Below are positions 1 through 7,061 of a stretch of DNA of 13,279 nt, piece after piece. Location: contig CAZFZQ010000020.1 in NCBI GenBank assembly GCA_964522845.1, positions 1-13,279 of the forward strand, read 5' to 3'. Origin of the DNA: CAZFZQ01 sp964522845. GTDB lineage: Bacteria > Patescibacteriota > Patescibacteriia > GCA-002772895. The notes below the pieces were generated by a model that was not told the origin of the DNA, did no database searches, and saw only the letters and a list, made by a program, of their open reading frames with translations. Within the stretch, counting starts at the first letter, position 1; every line of letters starts with the position of its first letter. Position numbers and translations under genes: made by a program.

Positions 1-37
1 GGAGGTGGCTGTAATCGGCCGGTGGGGGATGTTTTAT
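1..37. repeat. Partial palindromic repeat at window edge
   Basis: GGAGGTGGC followed by CGGCCGGTGGGGGAT matches the left half of the repeat at 12645-12675 (GGAGGTGGC, then GGCCGGTGGGGGAT). The rest lies outside the window. It is read in frame as the last visible residues of the methyltransferase. Confidence 0.55.
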
Positions 38-911
38 TTTTATAATTTTTTATCAACCATTCTATATTTTTCCGGCTGTCGGAAACAGCTTTGGCGCTGA
101 CATCAGAACCGCAGATATTTTGAAAACCCAAAAGCGCGGCTTCCGCCAAAAATGTTCCGCTTCCGCAAAATGGATCCAGAAAGGTTTTTTTCTTTACTTC
201 CTCCCTCTCTTTAGAGGGGAGGATTGAGGTGGGGTGCGGAGATATTGATACCCCCTCTGCCCTGCGGGCATCTCCCCCTCTAAAGAGCGGGGAGAGGTTC
301 GTTAAATTTATCATTATTTTTGCCAATTTCGGCGGCGTCATTCCGGAAAAAAGATCGCGCGCCGGGCGCCGCATATCGCGGAATTCGTAATCCGCGAAGT
401 CCTGCACCGCGACAGTTTTTGCGACCGTGACCTGGATTCCCGCCTTCGCGGGAATGACAGAGGGGGCGAATATAATGTTAAAATCAAATCCGCGCGTGAG
501 CAACTTGTTTGTTTTTATGTAGACGCTGGATAACGCAAGTTCGCGGGAGACGGCCCAGCGCGCTTTGTACCCCGCGTTTTTTAGGGCGCTTTTTATTTCT
601 TTGCCCAGCCGGTCATATTTTTTACTGTCGCTATTTCCATAAAATGACATCCCGAAAAAAATTTTCTTATCTTTGTCTAATTTATTTAATTCTTTCAAAA
701 TGGCGTCTTTTACGTTTTGAAACGCGATATCCTCCGCCAAAACTTCCGCCAGTTTTGGCGTTCCGCCCAAGCGATCAATATCAATCTTTTCTTCGGAATC
801 AAAAATGACCGATTCGTTTTGGCGGGAGATGTTTTTTAATCCCCGGTAAACCGCCTCAAGTTCAGCCAGAGATAATTCCCGGTTTTGCCCTAAAATTGCC
901 AGATAACGCAT
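1..911 (-). CDS. TRM11/UPF0020-type methyltransferase, 3' end cut by window
   Basis: An open frame runs without a stop from the ATG at 911 to the window edge (303 codons). The N-terminus (MRYLAILGQNRELSLAELEA) resembles the THUMP-like N-terminus of Trm11/UPF0020 methylases. Residues 176-203 hold the family signature (FRDMRRPARDLFSGMTPPK, then an IMINL helix), and residues 244-270 hold AdoMet motif I (DPFCGSGT) with its acidic partner in GSD. The catalytic (N/D)PPY motif should lie further on, outside the window. The likely role is N2-guanosine methylation of tRNA, or methylation of another RNA or DNA; the substrate cannot be told from sequence. Three stretches look inserted in frame: VIPAKAGIQ (152-160), residues 207-240 between the two signatures, and SPTGRLQPP (295-303); all match DNA repeats. 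The gene is divergent from rpsF across an 83-bp AT-rich spacer, where a TATAAT-like box lies close to the ATG. No Shine-Dalgarno is seen. Confidence 0.8.
   Translation of the reverse strand, partial: MRYLAILGQNRELSLAELEAVYRGLKNISRQNESVIFDSEEKIDIDRLGGTPKLAEVLAEDIAFQNVKDAILKELNKLDKDKKIFFGMSFYGNSDSKKYDRLGKEIKSALKNAGYKARWAVSRELALSSVYIKTNKLLTRGFDFNIIFAPSVIPAKAGIQVTVAKTVAVQDFADYEFRDMRRPARDLFSGMTPPKLAKIMINLTNLSPLFRGGDARRAEGVSISPHPTSILPSKEREEVKKKTFLDPFCGSGTFLAEAALLGFQNICGSDVSAKAVSDSRKNIEWLIKNYKNKTSPTGRLQPP
197..298. repeat. Palindromic repeat inserted in frame in the methyltransferase gene
   Basis: The left arm (200-222, core CTCTCTTTAGAGGGGAGG) is nearly the reverse complement of the right arm (271-296, core CCCCCTCTAAAGAGCGGGG). 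The arms enclose about 48 bases that include a CCCTGC/GCAGGG-type hairpin. The element resembles the copy at 12623-12749 in layout. It adds about 34 codons without breaking the frame, between two conserved methylase motifs that normally sit close together. Confidence 0.75.
431..466. repeat. REP-like palindrome encoding VIPAKAGIQ in frame
   Basis: CCCGCCTTCGCGGGAATGAC is a short palindrome (CCCGC/GCGGG) followed by AGAGGGGG. On the minus strand it is read as VIPAKAGIQ, a repeat-derived peptide seen in many bacterial proteins. A second, intergenic copy with the same borders (CTGGATTC ... ATGACAGAGGGGG) lies at 8181-8223. Confidence 0.8.
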
Positions 912-994
912 ATTATATATAATAGTAGCTTATAGGGAGGGTATTGCCAAATTTTTTATTATATGTTAAGCTATTCTTAATTATAAATTACATT

Positions 995-1444
995 ATGTAC
1001 GAACTGCTTTATATCATTCCGGCGATTTATGCCGAAGATGAGCTGAAAAATGTCATAACCAAAGTTGAAGCGCTTATTAAAGAAGAAGGCGCGGAAATAA
1101 CAAAATCCGAAGTTGCCGGCAAGCTTAAATTTGCTTATCCCATCAAATCGCACACTGTGGGCTATTACGTGCTGGCGTTATTTAACGCGGAAGGCGATAA
1201 ATTGAAACAGATTAATCGCGCTTTGCAATTGGAAAAAGATGTTTTGCGCCATATGATTACCACGGCATCGGCGTCCAAGAAGGAAGTAAAAATCAAAGAA
1301 TACGCAGAAGTTGATCCGTCGGAAAGAAGATTCCAGACCCGACCGGCGCCGGTGGCAAGAGATAAAGACAGGGATAAAGATAAAATAAAATTGGAAGATA
1401 TTGAAAAGAAATTGGATGTGCTGTTGGAAAAAGATATAATATAA
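995..1444 (+). CDS. rpsF: 30S ribosomal protein bS6
   Basis: bS6 sits on the platform of the small ribosomal subunit, where it pairs with bS18 on 16S rRNA. The protein (149 aa) starts MYELLYIIPA, the typical first beta strand of S6. It continues with the alpha helix and the GKLKFAYPIKSHTVGYYVLALF strand region, and the fold ends near residue 100. About 45 further residues form a charged tail (RDKDRDKDK, then a predicted helix), longer than the usual S6 of about 100 aa. I chose the ATG at 995 over the in-frame TTG at 944, because the extra 17 residues are not S6-like and start inside AT-rich spacer. No Shine-Dalgarno is visible. It is the first gene of the rpsF-ssb-rpsR operon, a conserved order. 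A TTGCCA at 944-949 could be a -35 box, but no well-spaced -10 follows. Confidence 0.95.
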   Translation: MYELLYIIPAIYAEDELKNVITKVEALIKEEGAEITKSEVAGKLKFAYPIKSHTVGYYVLALFNAEGDKLKQINRALQLEKDVLRHMITTASASKKEVKIKEYAEVDPSERRFQTRPAPVARDKDRDKDKIKLEDIEKKLDVLLEKDII

Positions 1445-1445
1445 A

Positions 1446-1561
1446 ATTCCAATCTACGAATGAATCCCAATCTACGGATACCTACGGATAAATCATCCGA
1501 ATAATTCGGATAAAATTCGTAATTTTATTTGTAGATTAGGATGAATTTGTAGATTAGGATT
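1446..1561. repeat. Intergenic tandem-unit palindrome between rpsF and ssb
   Basis: The left arm has two 18-base units containing CCAATCTACG (1448-1481). The right arm has two 18-base units, TTTGTAGATTAGGATGAA and a close copy (1529-1561). The right units are the reverse complement of the left ones with a few changes. The centre holds a smaller perfect hairpin (ATCCGAAT/ATTCGGAT). The element fills the whole gap between two co-oriented operon genes, and its last copy provides the AGGA in front of ssb. Confidence 0.75.
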
Positions 1562-1567
1562 ATGTTT

Positions 1568-2044
1568 ATGGATTTGAATCGTGCGATGATTATCGGAAAT
1601 TTAACTCGCGATCCGGAAATGAGAACCATTCCCAGCGGTCAGACGGTGGCAAATTTTTCCATGGCCACAAACCGTGCTTGGACCGGGACTGATGGTAAAA
1701 AGCAAACCGCGGTTGAGTATCATAATATTGTTGTTTGGGGAAAGCTCGCGGAAATTTGCGGACAATATTTGAAAAAAGGGCAAAAAACATACATCGAAGG
1801 CCGCTTGCAAACACGCGATTGGGAAGGCCAAGACGGAGTGAAACGCAGCCGTACGGAAATCGTGGCGGAAAATATGATTATGCTTTCTGCGGGAAAAGGT
1901 TTTGGCGCCCCGCAGAGCGGAGCCGGAACATTCCAACCGCAATCCCAAGCTGTTTCACAAGAACCGGTTTTAGAACCTCTCCCTGAAGCGCCCGCAAGAC
2001 AAAACGGCGAAGAAGAAATAAAAGTAGAAGATATACCATTTTAA
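1568..2044 (+). CDS. ssb: Single-stranded DNA-binding protein
   Basis: SSB coats single-stranded DNA during replication, recombination and repair, and recruits partners through its C-terminal tip. The protein (158 aa) has the OB fold at residues 1-107: MDLNRAMIIGNLTRDPEMR, then VANFSMATNRAW, the EYHNIVVWGKLAEICGQYLKKG core and YIEGRLQTRDWEGQDG. A Gln/Pro/Ala-rich linker follows, and it ends in the acidic tip EVEDIPF-like sequence KVEDIPF. I chose the ATG at 1568 because AGGA at 1556-1559 is eight bases upstream; an ATG two codons earlier (1562) is too close to that site. It lies between rpsF and rpsR, six bases before rpsR, as in many bacteria. Confidence 0.95.
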   Translation: MDLNRAMIIGNLTRDPEMRTIPSGQTVANFSMATNRAWTGTDGKKQTAVEYHNIVVWGKLAEICGQYLKKGQKTYIEGRLQTRDWEGQDGVKRSRTEIVAENMIMLSAGKGFGAPQSGAGTFQPQSQAVSQEPVLEPLPEAPARQNGEEEIKVEDIPF

Positions 2045-2049
2045 TTACT

Positions 2050-2280
2050 ATGCAAAATAATAATAAAGAAAAAAAAGTAACAAGAACCTGTTCGTTCTGC
2101 GTAAATAACGTTAAAGAGGTTGATTATAAAGATACGGATACGCTGAAACGATATGTTTCTTCGTATGGCAAAATTGTGTCTACGCGGCGCAGCGGCGTTT
2201 GTTCTAAACACCAGAAAAAACTTTCCAATGCCATAAAAAAAGCGCGCATCATGGGACTTTTGCCGTTCTTGGTGCAGTAA
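2050..2280 (+). CDS. rpsR: 30S ribosomal protein bS18, zinc-binding form
   Basis: bS18 binds next to bS6 on the platform of the 30S subunit. The protein (76 aa) has the conserved S18 core: YKDTDTLKRYVSSYGKIVSTRRSG, then the basic segment KHQKKLSNAIKKARIMGLLPF. It carries C14 and C17 (CSFC) plus C51 and H54 (CSKH), the set of a zinc-binding S18 paralogue. It follows ssb by five bases and closes the operon. Its last codons (LVQ and stop) lie inside the long palindrome shared with the recA 3' end, so the tail beyond LLPF may have been shaped by that duplication. Confidence 0.95.
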   Translation: MQNNNKEKKVTRTCSFCVNNVKEVDYKDTDTLKRYVSSYGKIVSTRRSGVCSKHQKKLSNAIKKARIMGLLPFLVQ

Positions 2281-2415
2281 GTAAGGATAATGCGAATGGC
2301 GATGACGCCCACTAATAATGCAAATAATAAAAAAGCCCCGGATAAATTTTCCGAGGCCTTTTTATTAGAATTATTCGTGGCGCTACCGTGCATTCGCGTT
2401 ATCCTTATTCTGCAC
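2271..2415. repeat. Long imperfect palindrome across the rpsR/recA convergent ends
   Basis: Read on the plus strand from 2271, GGTGCAG, TAAGGATAATGCGAATG, ACGCC, AATAAT and AATAAAAAAGCC recur in the same order on the minus strand from 2413, with GGTGCAG, TAAGGATAACGCGAATG, GCGCC, AATAAT and AATAAAAAGGCC. The arms are about 65-70 bases and the terminator hairpin forms the centre. One arm is the coding end of recA (QNKDNANAR and stop), the other starts in the last codons of rpsR. This looks like an inverted duplication of the recA 3' end. Confidence 0.75.
2327..2362. terminator. Bidirectional rho-independent terminator, rpsR/recA
   Basis: GCCCCGG (2335-2341) and CCGAGGC (2351-2357) form a 7-bp stem with one G-U-type pair around a 9-base loop. 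It has an A-run on the left and a T-run on the right, so it can end transcripts from either side. Confidence 0.85.
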
Positions 2416-3411
2416 CGCGTCCCAGATTTTTTTGCGCAGAGTGGCCATTGATTTTGGATTTTGCCGCAAATAATCTTTTGCGTTTTCACGGCCCACGCCG
2501 AATTTTTCTTCGCCGAAAAGATAAGTGTTGCCGGATTTTTCTATAACATTTTCCGCCACGCCTACATCCAGCATATCGCCGGAAATGGAAATGCCTTCGT
2601 TATACATAATATCAAATTCGCAGGTGGTGAACGGCGCGGCAACTTTATTTTTGACGACTTTCACTTTAACGCGGTTGCCGATAATTTTTTCCGCTTGTTT
2701 GATTTGCGCGGCGCGCCGGACTTCAATCCTGACGGAGGAATAAAATTTGAGCGCCATGCCGCCGGTTGTTGTTTCCGGATTGCCGAAGACGATGCCGATT
2801 TTCATTCTGGTCTGGTTTATGAAAATTACTACGGTTTTACTTTTGGAAATAACTCCGGCCAATTTGCGCAGCGCCTGGGACATCAACCGCGCCTGAAGTC
2901 CCATATGAGAGTCGCCCATATCGCCTTCAATTTCCGCCTTGGGAGTTAAAGCCGCCACGGAATCAATTACAATAACATCAACGGCGTTGGAGCGGACAAG
3001 CGTGTCTACGATTTCCAGCGCCTGTTCGCCCGTGTCCGGCTGTGAAATATACATTTTATCAACTTGAACGCCGATTGTTCTGGCGTAATCAGGATCAAGC
3101 GCGTGCTCCGCGTCAACGAAGGCCGCGGTGCCGCCAAGCTTTTGCACTTCGGCCACGATGTGCTGGGCAAGGGTTGTTTTGCCCGAGGCCTCGGGTCCGA
3201 AAATTTCTATAATTCTTCCCCGCGGCACGCCGCCCACGCCCAGGGCCAAATCCAAGGAAAGGCAGCCGGTCGGCACCACTTCCACTTCCATCCGTTTGGC
3301 TTCGCCCAATTTCATAATTGAGCCCTCGCCATACCGTTCTTTTATTTGGCCCAGAGCGGTTTGGAGCGCGCTGAACTTTAAGTCCTCCTCTTTTGATTCT
3401 GCTTTTGGCAT
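2383..3411 (-). CDS. recA: Recombinase RecA
   Basis: RecA forms ATP-dependent filaments on single-stranded DNA for homologous pairing and SOS induction. The protein (342 aa) shows an N-terminal helix region with ALGQIKERYGEGSIMKLGE and Walker A GPEASGKT (72-79). It also has EHALDPDYA (102-110), Walker B VIVID (146-150), loop L1 around EGDMGDSHMG (162-171) and loop L2 around NQTRMKIGIVFGNPETTTGG (199-218). The usual NQIRMKIG reads NQTRMKIG here. The length is near the family norm, but the protein ends QNKDNANAR without the acidic C-terminal tail of E. coli RecA. No strong Shine-Dalgarno precedes the ATG. It is third in line after ftsK and the RodZ-like gene, separated by the tandem palindrome at 3418-3496, and it converges on rpsR. 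Confidence 0.98.
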   Translation of the reverse strand: MPKAESKEEDLKFSALQTALGQIKERYGEGSIMKLGEAKRMEVEVVPTGCLSLDLALGVGGVPRGRIIEIFGPEASGKTTLAQHIVAEVQKLGGTAAFVDAEHALDPDYARTIGVQVDKMYISQPDTGEQALEIVDTLVRSNAVDVIVIDSVAALTPKAEIEGDMGDSHMGLQARLMSQALRKLAGVISKSKTVVIFINQTRMKIGIVFGNPETTTGGMALKFYSSVRIEVRRAAQIKQAEKIIGNRVKVKVVKNKVAAPFTTCEFDIMYNEGISISGDMLDVGVAENVIEKSGNTYLFGEEKFGVGRENAKDYLRQNPKSMATLRKKIWDAVQNKDNANAR

Positions 3412-3417
3412 ATACGC

Positions 3418-3496
3418 AGGTTGATAGGTGAATAGGTTGATAGGTGAATAGGTTTAAAACCTAACGACCTAATAACCTAACGACCTAATAACCTAT
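3418..3496. repeat. Tandem-unit palindrome between rodZ-like gene and recA
   Basis: The left arm has two identical 16-base units, AGGTTGATAGGTGAAT (3418-3449), plus AGGTTT. The right arm has two identical 16-base units, AACCTAACGACCTAAT, plus AACCTATT (3457-3496). AGGT (or ACCT) recurs every eight bases, so the arms pair at those cores while the four-base spacers differ between arms. It can fold into a long hairpin in the recA leader. Confidence 0.85.
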
Positions 3497-4143
3497 TTAA
3501 TTTCAAGCACCACTTTCCTCCAAATCACGTTTTCTTTGCTATACCTCCTTACTCCTGATATTTTAATAGTGTTTAAACCTTTTTGCAAATTTATTTCTTT
3601 GGAAAACCCGCCGTTTTTGTCAAGAATCACCCGCTCGCCATTTATGGAAACATCCGTTCCGGCTTGGGTATATCCATGCACGGAAACAATTTTCGCGTTA
3701 GAGACGAAGCCCTCGGCCGGGGAATAAATCGTGATTTCCGGCGGCAAAAATATTTTATTTATTTTATATCCCAAAAAACCGACGAATCCCAAAACCAAAA
3801 CAATGGCGAGCGCGGTTTTGATGACGCGGGGGACGACGACGAGCGGCCCGCGAGTGATAATTCTTTCCGCATATTTTTTTTCTTTTGATTTTATTTCCAG
3901 TTTTATAATGTAGGGCTTGGCGTCAATGCCAAAAAATCCCAAGTATTTTTTAATGATATTTTTTACATATAAAACATCGGGCAACATTTTTATGTTGCCC
4001 TCCTCCAATGCCCGCAAATATTTCAGCGGTATTTTTGTTTTGCGATGGATATTTTCCAGCGAAACGCAGCGCGACTTTCTGACGCTTTGCAATTCCTGGA
4101 ATACATCATCCGTTTCCAGCAATAATCTTTTCTGAAAGACCAT
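3493..4143 (-). CDS. RodZ-like helix-turn-helix membrane protein
   Basis: The 216-aa protein has three parts. Residues 14-80 are a RodZ-type helix-turn-helix (FQELQSVRKSRCVSLENIHRKTKIPLKYLRALEEGN). Residues 106-128 are a hydrophobic membrane span (VIKTALAIVLVLGFVGFLGYKIN). Residues 135-216 look like an Ig-like beta domain (PPEITIYSPAEGFVSNAKIVS, and a region near NLQKGLNTIKISGVRR). This layout fits a RodZ-like membrane protein, known elsewhere as part of the rod-shape (MreB) machinery; that role is inferred here. I chose the ATG at 4143 rather than the TTG two codons upstream. It starts 11 bases after the ftsK stop, so it is probably co-transcribed with ftsK. The stop codon touches the repeat in front of recA. 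Confidence 0.8.
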   Translation of the reverse strand: MVFQKRLLLETDDVFQELQSVRKSRCVSLENIHRKTKIPLKYLRALEEGNIKMLPDVLYVKNIIKKYLGFFGIDAKPYIIKLEIKSKEKKYAERIITRGPLVVVPRVIKTALAIVLVLGFVGFLGYKINKIFLPPEITIYSPAEGFVSNAKIVSVHGYTQAGTDVSINGERVILDKNGGFSKEINLQKGLNTIKISGVRRYSKENVIWRKVVLEIK

Positions 4144-4154
4144 AACCAAAATAT

Positions 4155-6411
4155 TTAATATTTTTCCCCTTCTTCCTCTTCCTCCACCGCAAATTCTGAT
4201 ATTTCAGTGGGTTGCGTTTGCGGGGCAAAGTCGCCTTTTGTCATTAAAATATCTCTGGGTTTGGCGCCTAGAGCCGGACCGATAACGCCCTGTTTTTCCA
4301 AAATATCCAAGATGCGCGCGGCGCGAGCGTAGCCCACCGAGAGCCGCCGCTGTAAAAGCGAGGCCGAAGCCTTGCCCGCGGACATTATTGTTTCCATGGC
4401 GTCGGGAAGCAGGGGATCGGCGTCATCGCCTTCCACCGTGAGTCCTGAGGCCAATTGGATTTTTTGTTTTTCCACGATATTTTCGTCATAAGACGATTTG
4501 CCATAAGTGTCTTTTAAGTGGTTCACAACTTTTTTAACATCTTCTTCGCCAACGTAGGCGCCTTGCAGGCGTTTTGGTTTTGACAGATCGCTCGTGGTGA
4601 ACAGCATGTCGCCGCGCCCCAAGAGTTTTTCCGCGCCCGAGGTGTCCAAAATGGTGCGCGAATCAACCAGCGAGCCCACGGAAAAAGCGATGCGCGAGGT
4701 GATATTGGCTTTGATGAGGCCGGTGATAACGTCCACCGACGGCCGCTGGGTCGCAACCACAAGATGAATGCCCACGGCGCGCGACATTTGCGCCAAGCGG
4801 ATGATACAGGCCTCAATTTCCGCGCCCGAGGCGGCCATCAAATCCGCCAATTCGTCAATCACTATAATAATGTAAGGCAAGGGTTCGCGCGCCCCGCTGT
4901 TATAAGAGCCGATGTCGCGGCAATTGGCGTGCGACAAAACATCAAAGCGGCGCTCCATTTCGCCGATGGCCCACTTCAGGGAGTTCACGGTTTTTTTCAC
5001 GTCGGTAATGACTTTGTTTTCACCATAAAGACAGTCCGGTGTCCGNNNNNNNNNNGTCGGTAATGACCGGCGTGAGGAGATGCGGCACGCCGTTATAGAC
5101 CGGAAACTCCACGCGCTTTGGATCAACCAAAATAAATTTTAAATCGTCCGGGCTGTTGGAAAAAAGCAAACTTAAAATGATGGCGTTCAAGCAAACCGAT
5201 TTTCCCGAACCCGTTGAACCGGCCACAAGCAGATGCGGCATTTTATTGATGTCCGCGATCCAGGATTTTCCAGCCACATCAAGCCCCAGCGCGAAGGTGA
5301 GGTTGGTTTTTCGGCTGCGAAATTCTTGGGAGGCCAAAAGATCGCGCAAGTAGACAATGGCCACGCTCTGATTCGGCACTTCTATGCCCACGAGCGATTT
5401 GCCGGGAATGGGCGCTTCAATGCGGATGGGATGCGCGGCCAAGGCCAGCGCCAAATCGTTGGAGAGCGCGGTGATTTTGACAAGTTTCACGCCGTCTGCC
5501 GGTTTTAAAGTATATTGCGTTACTGTCGGCCCCACGCTATATGCGCCCATTTCCACTTCAAGGCCGAAATTGCCCAAGGTTTTTTGAATTATGGCCATGC
5601 GGTTTATAATGTCGCCGGCCACGGGCTTTTCCGATTTTTTATTCAAAAGTGAAAGGGGAATCTCCACGCGCAACCGGCGGGGCTTTGGCGGTGCGGCCGG
5701 AGCCGGAGAGTCCTCCCCACCCTTGTATTCAAGGGGGGGGTTGGGGGGGGGATTCTTCTCCTCTTTCTCGCCTTCGCCTTCTGCAATTTCCGCGATTTCT
5801 TTTTTGTCAAAAGCCGGATTGTTTTTTATTCCTATAATTGTCAGATATAATTTTTGAAAAATCTTAGCCGCGCCGACAAATATGAAATTTATAATATTTA
5901 TTATCGTATGAATGGAAGTGTTAAAAATAATAACCAGTGAAATCAAAAGCAGGGCAAAAGTTATCATGGCGCCGCCGGCAAAGCCCACGTACTTTAATAA
6001 TGGAAAGCTTAAAATCAATCCCGTGTAGCCGCCGCCTTGCCCCAGCTGGCTTGCCAAAAGCAAATCGGTTTTGTGATAAGCGATCAGATGCACCAAGCCG
6101 CCTAAGCTACAAAAAAATAAAAGCAGTCCGGCCACGGTTAAAATTTTTACGTCTCGTTTTAAGAAAATCAGCGTGGCGAAAACGAGAAGCGAGGCGCCGA
6201 AGACCGGCCGCAAAGATCCGAAAACAGCGGCCAGCGCGCCATCCAAAATTCTCCCGGCTTGTCCGGCGGAATTAAAAAAAGATAGAAGCTGCAGCACGCC
6301 CAAAGCCAAAAGAAAAATCACAAGAATTCCGCGCTTGGCCTCCGGATGAAGTTCCAATGATGGCGGTTCGTAAGCGTAGATGCGTTTTTTGTAATGCCTG
6401 GGTCTGCCCAT
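4155..6411 (-). CDS. ftsK: DNA translocase FtsK, interrupted by assembly gap
   Basis: FtsK/SpoIIIE proteins pump DNA through the closing septum. The N-terminal part has several membrane spans between residues 28 and 180. A Glu/Pro-rich linker (about 205-245) follows, then the alpha and beta motor domains with Walker A GSTGSGKSV (398-406) and Walker B YIIIVIDE (495-502), and TQRPS. The C-terminal gamma-type winged helix is around ASLLQRRLSVGYARAARILD (about 663-684). The frame breaks at 5001-5055, at ten Ns and a repeated GTCGGTAATGAC. Removing those 55 bases joins ...LLTPVITD to VKKTVNSLKWAIGEMERR and gives an intact 733-aa protein, so I treat the gene as functional. The linker contains an in-frame repeat (PPPNPPLEYKGG). 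A promoter lies at 6445-6474; the RodZ-like gene follows closely. Confidence 0.93.
5001..5055. other. Assembly gap with duplicated edge inside ftsK
   Basis: Ten Ns fill 5046-5055. The 12 bases GTCGGTAATGAC occur both at 5001-5012 and right after the Ns at 5056-5067, and encode the same VITD residues in FtsK. The bases between (5013-5045) encode nothing FtsK-like. The 55-base block is not a multiple of three and is best explained as a scaffolding artefact at overlapping contig ends. Confidence 0.85.
5712..5757. repeat. Repeat-derived in-frame segment in FtsK linker
   Basis: CCCTTGTATTCAAGGGGGG forms a hairpin followed by TTGGGGGGGG. On the minus strand it reads NPPPNPPLEYKGGED, in the manner of the NPPL-type repeats of other bacterial genomes. 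It is related in style to the elements at 197-298 and 12623-12749. It sits in the disordered linker between the membrane and motor domains, where an insertion is tolerated. Confidence 0.65.
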
Positions 6412-6444
6412 ATAAAATAGAAGACATGATATTGCCCTAATGAA

Positions 6445-6474
6445 AGTATATCATTTACGATTCAACTATTCCAA
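6445..6474 (-). promoter_or_regulatory. Predicted ftsK promoter
   Basis: On the minus strand a -35 TTGGAA (6474-6469) and a -10 TATACT (6450-6445) are separated by 18 bases. The start of transcription would fall about 27 bases before the ftsK ATG. The -35 box is two bases from the palindrome at 6477-6521. Confidence 0.6.
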
Positions 6475-6476
6475 TA

Positions 6477-6521
6477 AAAATGTATCACAATCCTCACGAT
6501 CGTGAGAAACGTGATACATTT
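6477..6521. repeat. 45-bp palindrome, downstream inverted copy
   Basis: Outer arms ATGTATCAC and GTGATACAT enclose the perfect 14-base palindrome CTCACGATCGTGAG (6493-6506). The inner spacers differ (AATC and AAAC), which gives the element an orientation. It starts at the stop codon of the PaaX-like gene and is followed by a T-run on the minus strand, so it can also act as its terminator. The copy at 7126-7171 is its reverse complement, with one change in the core. Confidence 0.9.
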
Positions 6522-7047
6522 AAGTAAGTTTAAAAAATGATTTTAGTTCGTTTTCGCGATTAATGCCATCGGCAGTAATGGAAAAAAGAAATCTATGCAC
6601 GCGGATTGTTGTTAAAAAATTCGTAAATGCCGCGGGCGGAGGAAATGGCGTGATCCAAACGCTTTTTTGCAGCTGGTAAAAATTCAGTTCGCCTAATTTT
6701 TGCCGCAAAGTATCGCGCTTGCGCCTCTGATCTTCCGGAATATCAAAAATTAAAATTCTCCATCGTCCGTCCCATTTTATTTTTCCCGCGCCGAATTTTA
6801 AGAGTTCAATAAAGTTTAATCCTTTTGGCGTCAGTTTAAAAAAATTTTTATTGTTCGCTTTTGAAATTTCAAAATATCCGCAATCGCTCCATCGCCGCAA
6901 GATCATTCTTGCTCTGGGAATTGTGGTGTTGAATATTCTTGACCAAATGACGAGCGACATATCTTCTCCCGCGCATTTTAGGCCGCCCAAAAAATCCAAC
7001 AGAATTTCATTTTTTAATAAAGGCTTGAATCTTATATTTTTTAACAT
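6520..7047 (-). CDS. PaaX-like regulator with Cas2-like domain
   Basis: The 175-aa protein has a winged-helix-like N-terminal half (residues 10-85, including SLVIWSRIFNTTIPRARMIL and KLTPKGLNFIELL). Its C-terminal half (94-175) has the Cas2-like ferredoxin fold of PaaX proteins: GRWRILIFDIPEDQRRKRD, then KLGELNFYQLQKSVWITPF. PaaX in other bacteria is a repressor of phenylacetate catabolism; here no catabolic genes are near, so it is more likely a general DNA-binding regulator. The Asp in FDIPE aligns with the metal Asp of Cas2, but nuclease activity should not be assumed. The gene is single. It has its own promoter overlapped by a palindrome (7075-7090) and lies between two inverted 45-bp palindromes, which suggests autoregulation or mobility as a unit. 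The ATG at 7047 has no Shine-Dalgarno. Confidence 0.85.
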   Translation of the reverse strand: MLKNIRFKPLLKNEILLDFLGGLKCAGEDMSLVIWSRIFNTTIPRARMILRRWSDCGYFEISKANNKNFFKLTPKGLNFIELLKFGAGKIKWDGRWRILIFDIPEDQRRKRDTLRQKLGELNFYQLQKSVWITPFPPPAAFTNFLTTIRVHRFLFSITADGINRENELKSFFKLT

Positions 7048-7061
7048 ATTTTTATAAAATA

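Noticed and set aside
509..808. 99-codon plus-strand frame
   Set aside because: It is antisense to the methyltransferase, whose frame carries recognisable motifs.
944..994. Upstream TTG start for rpsF
   Set aside because: The extra 17 residues are hydrophobic, not S6-like, and lie in AT-rich spacer; MYELLYIIP is the normal S6 start.
1446..3496. CRISPR arrays in the tandem repeats
   Set aside because: Units are 16-18 bases, immediately adjacent and arranged as inverted arms; there are no unique spacers of constant length and no cas operon. The Cas2-like domain belongs to a PaaX-type regulator.
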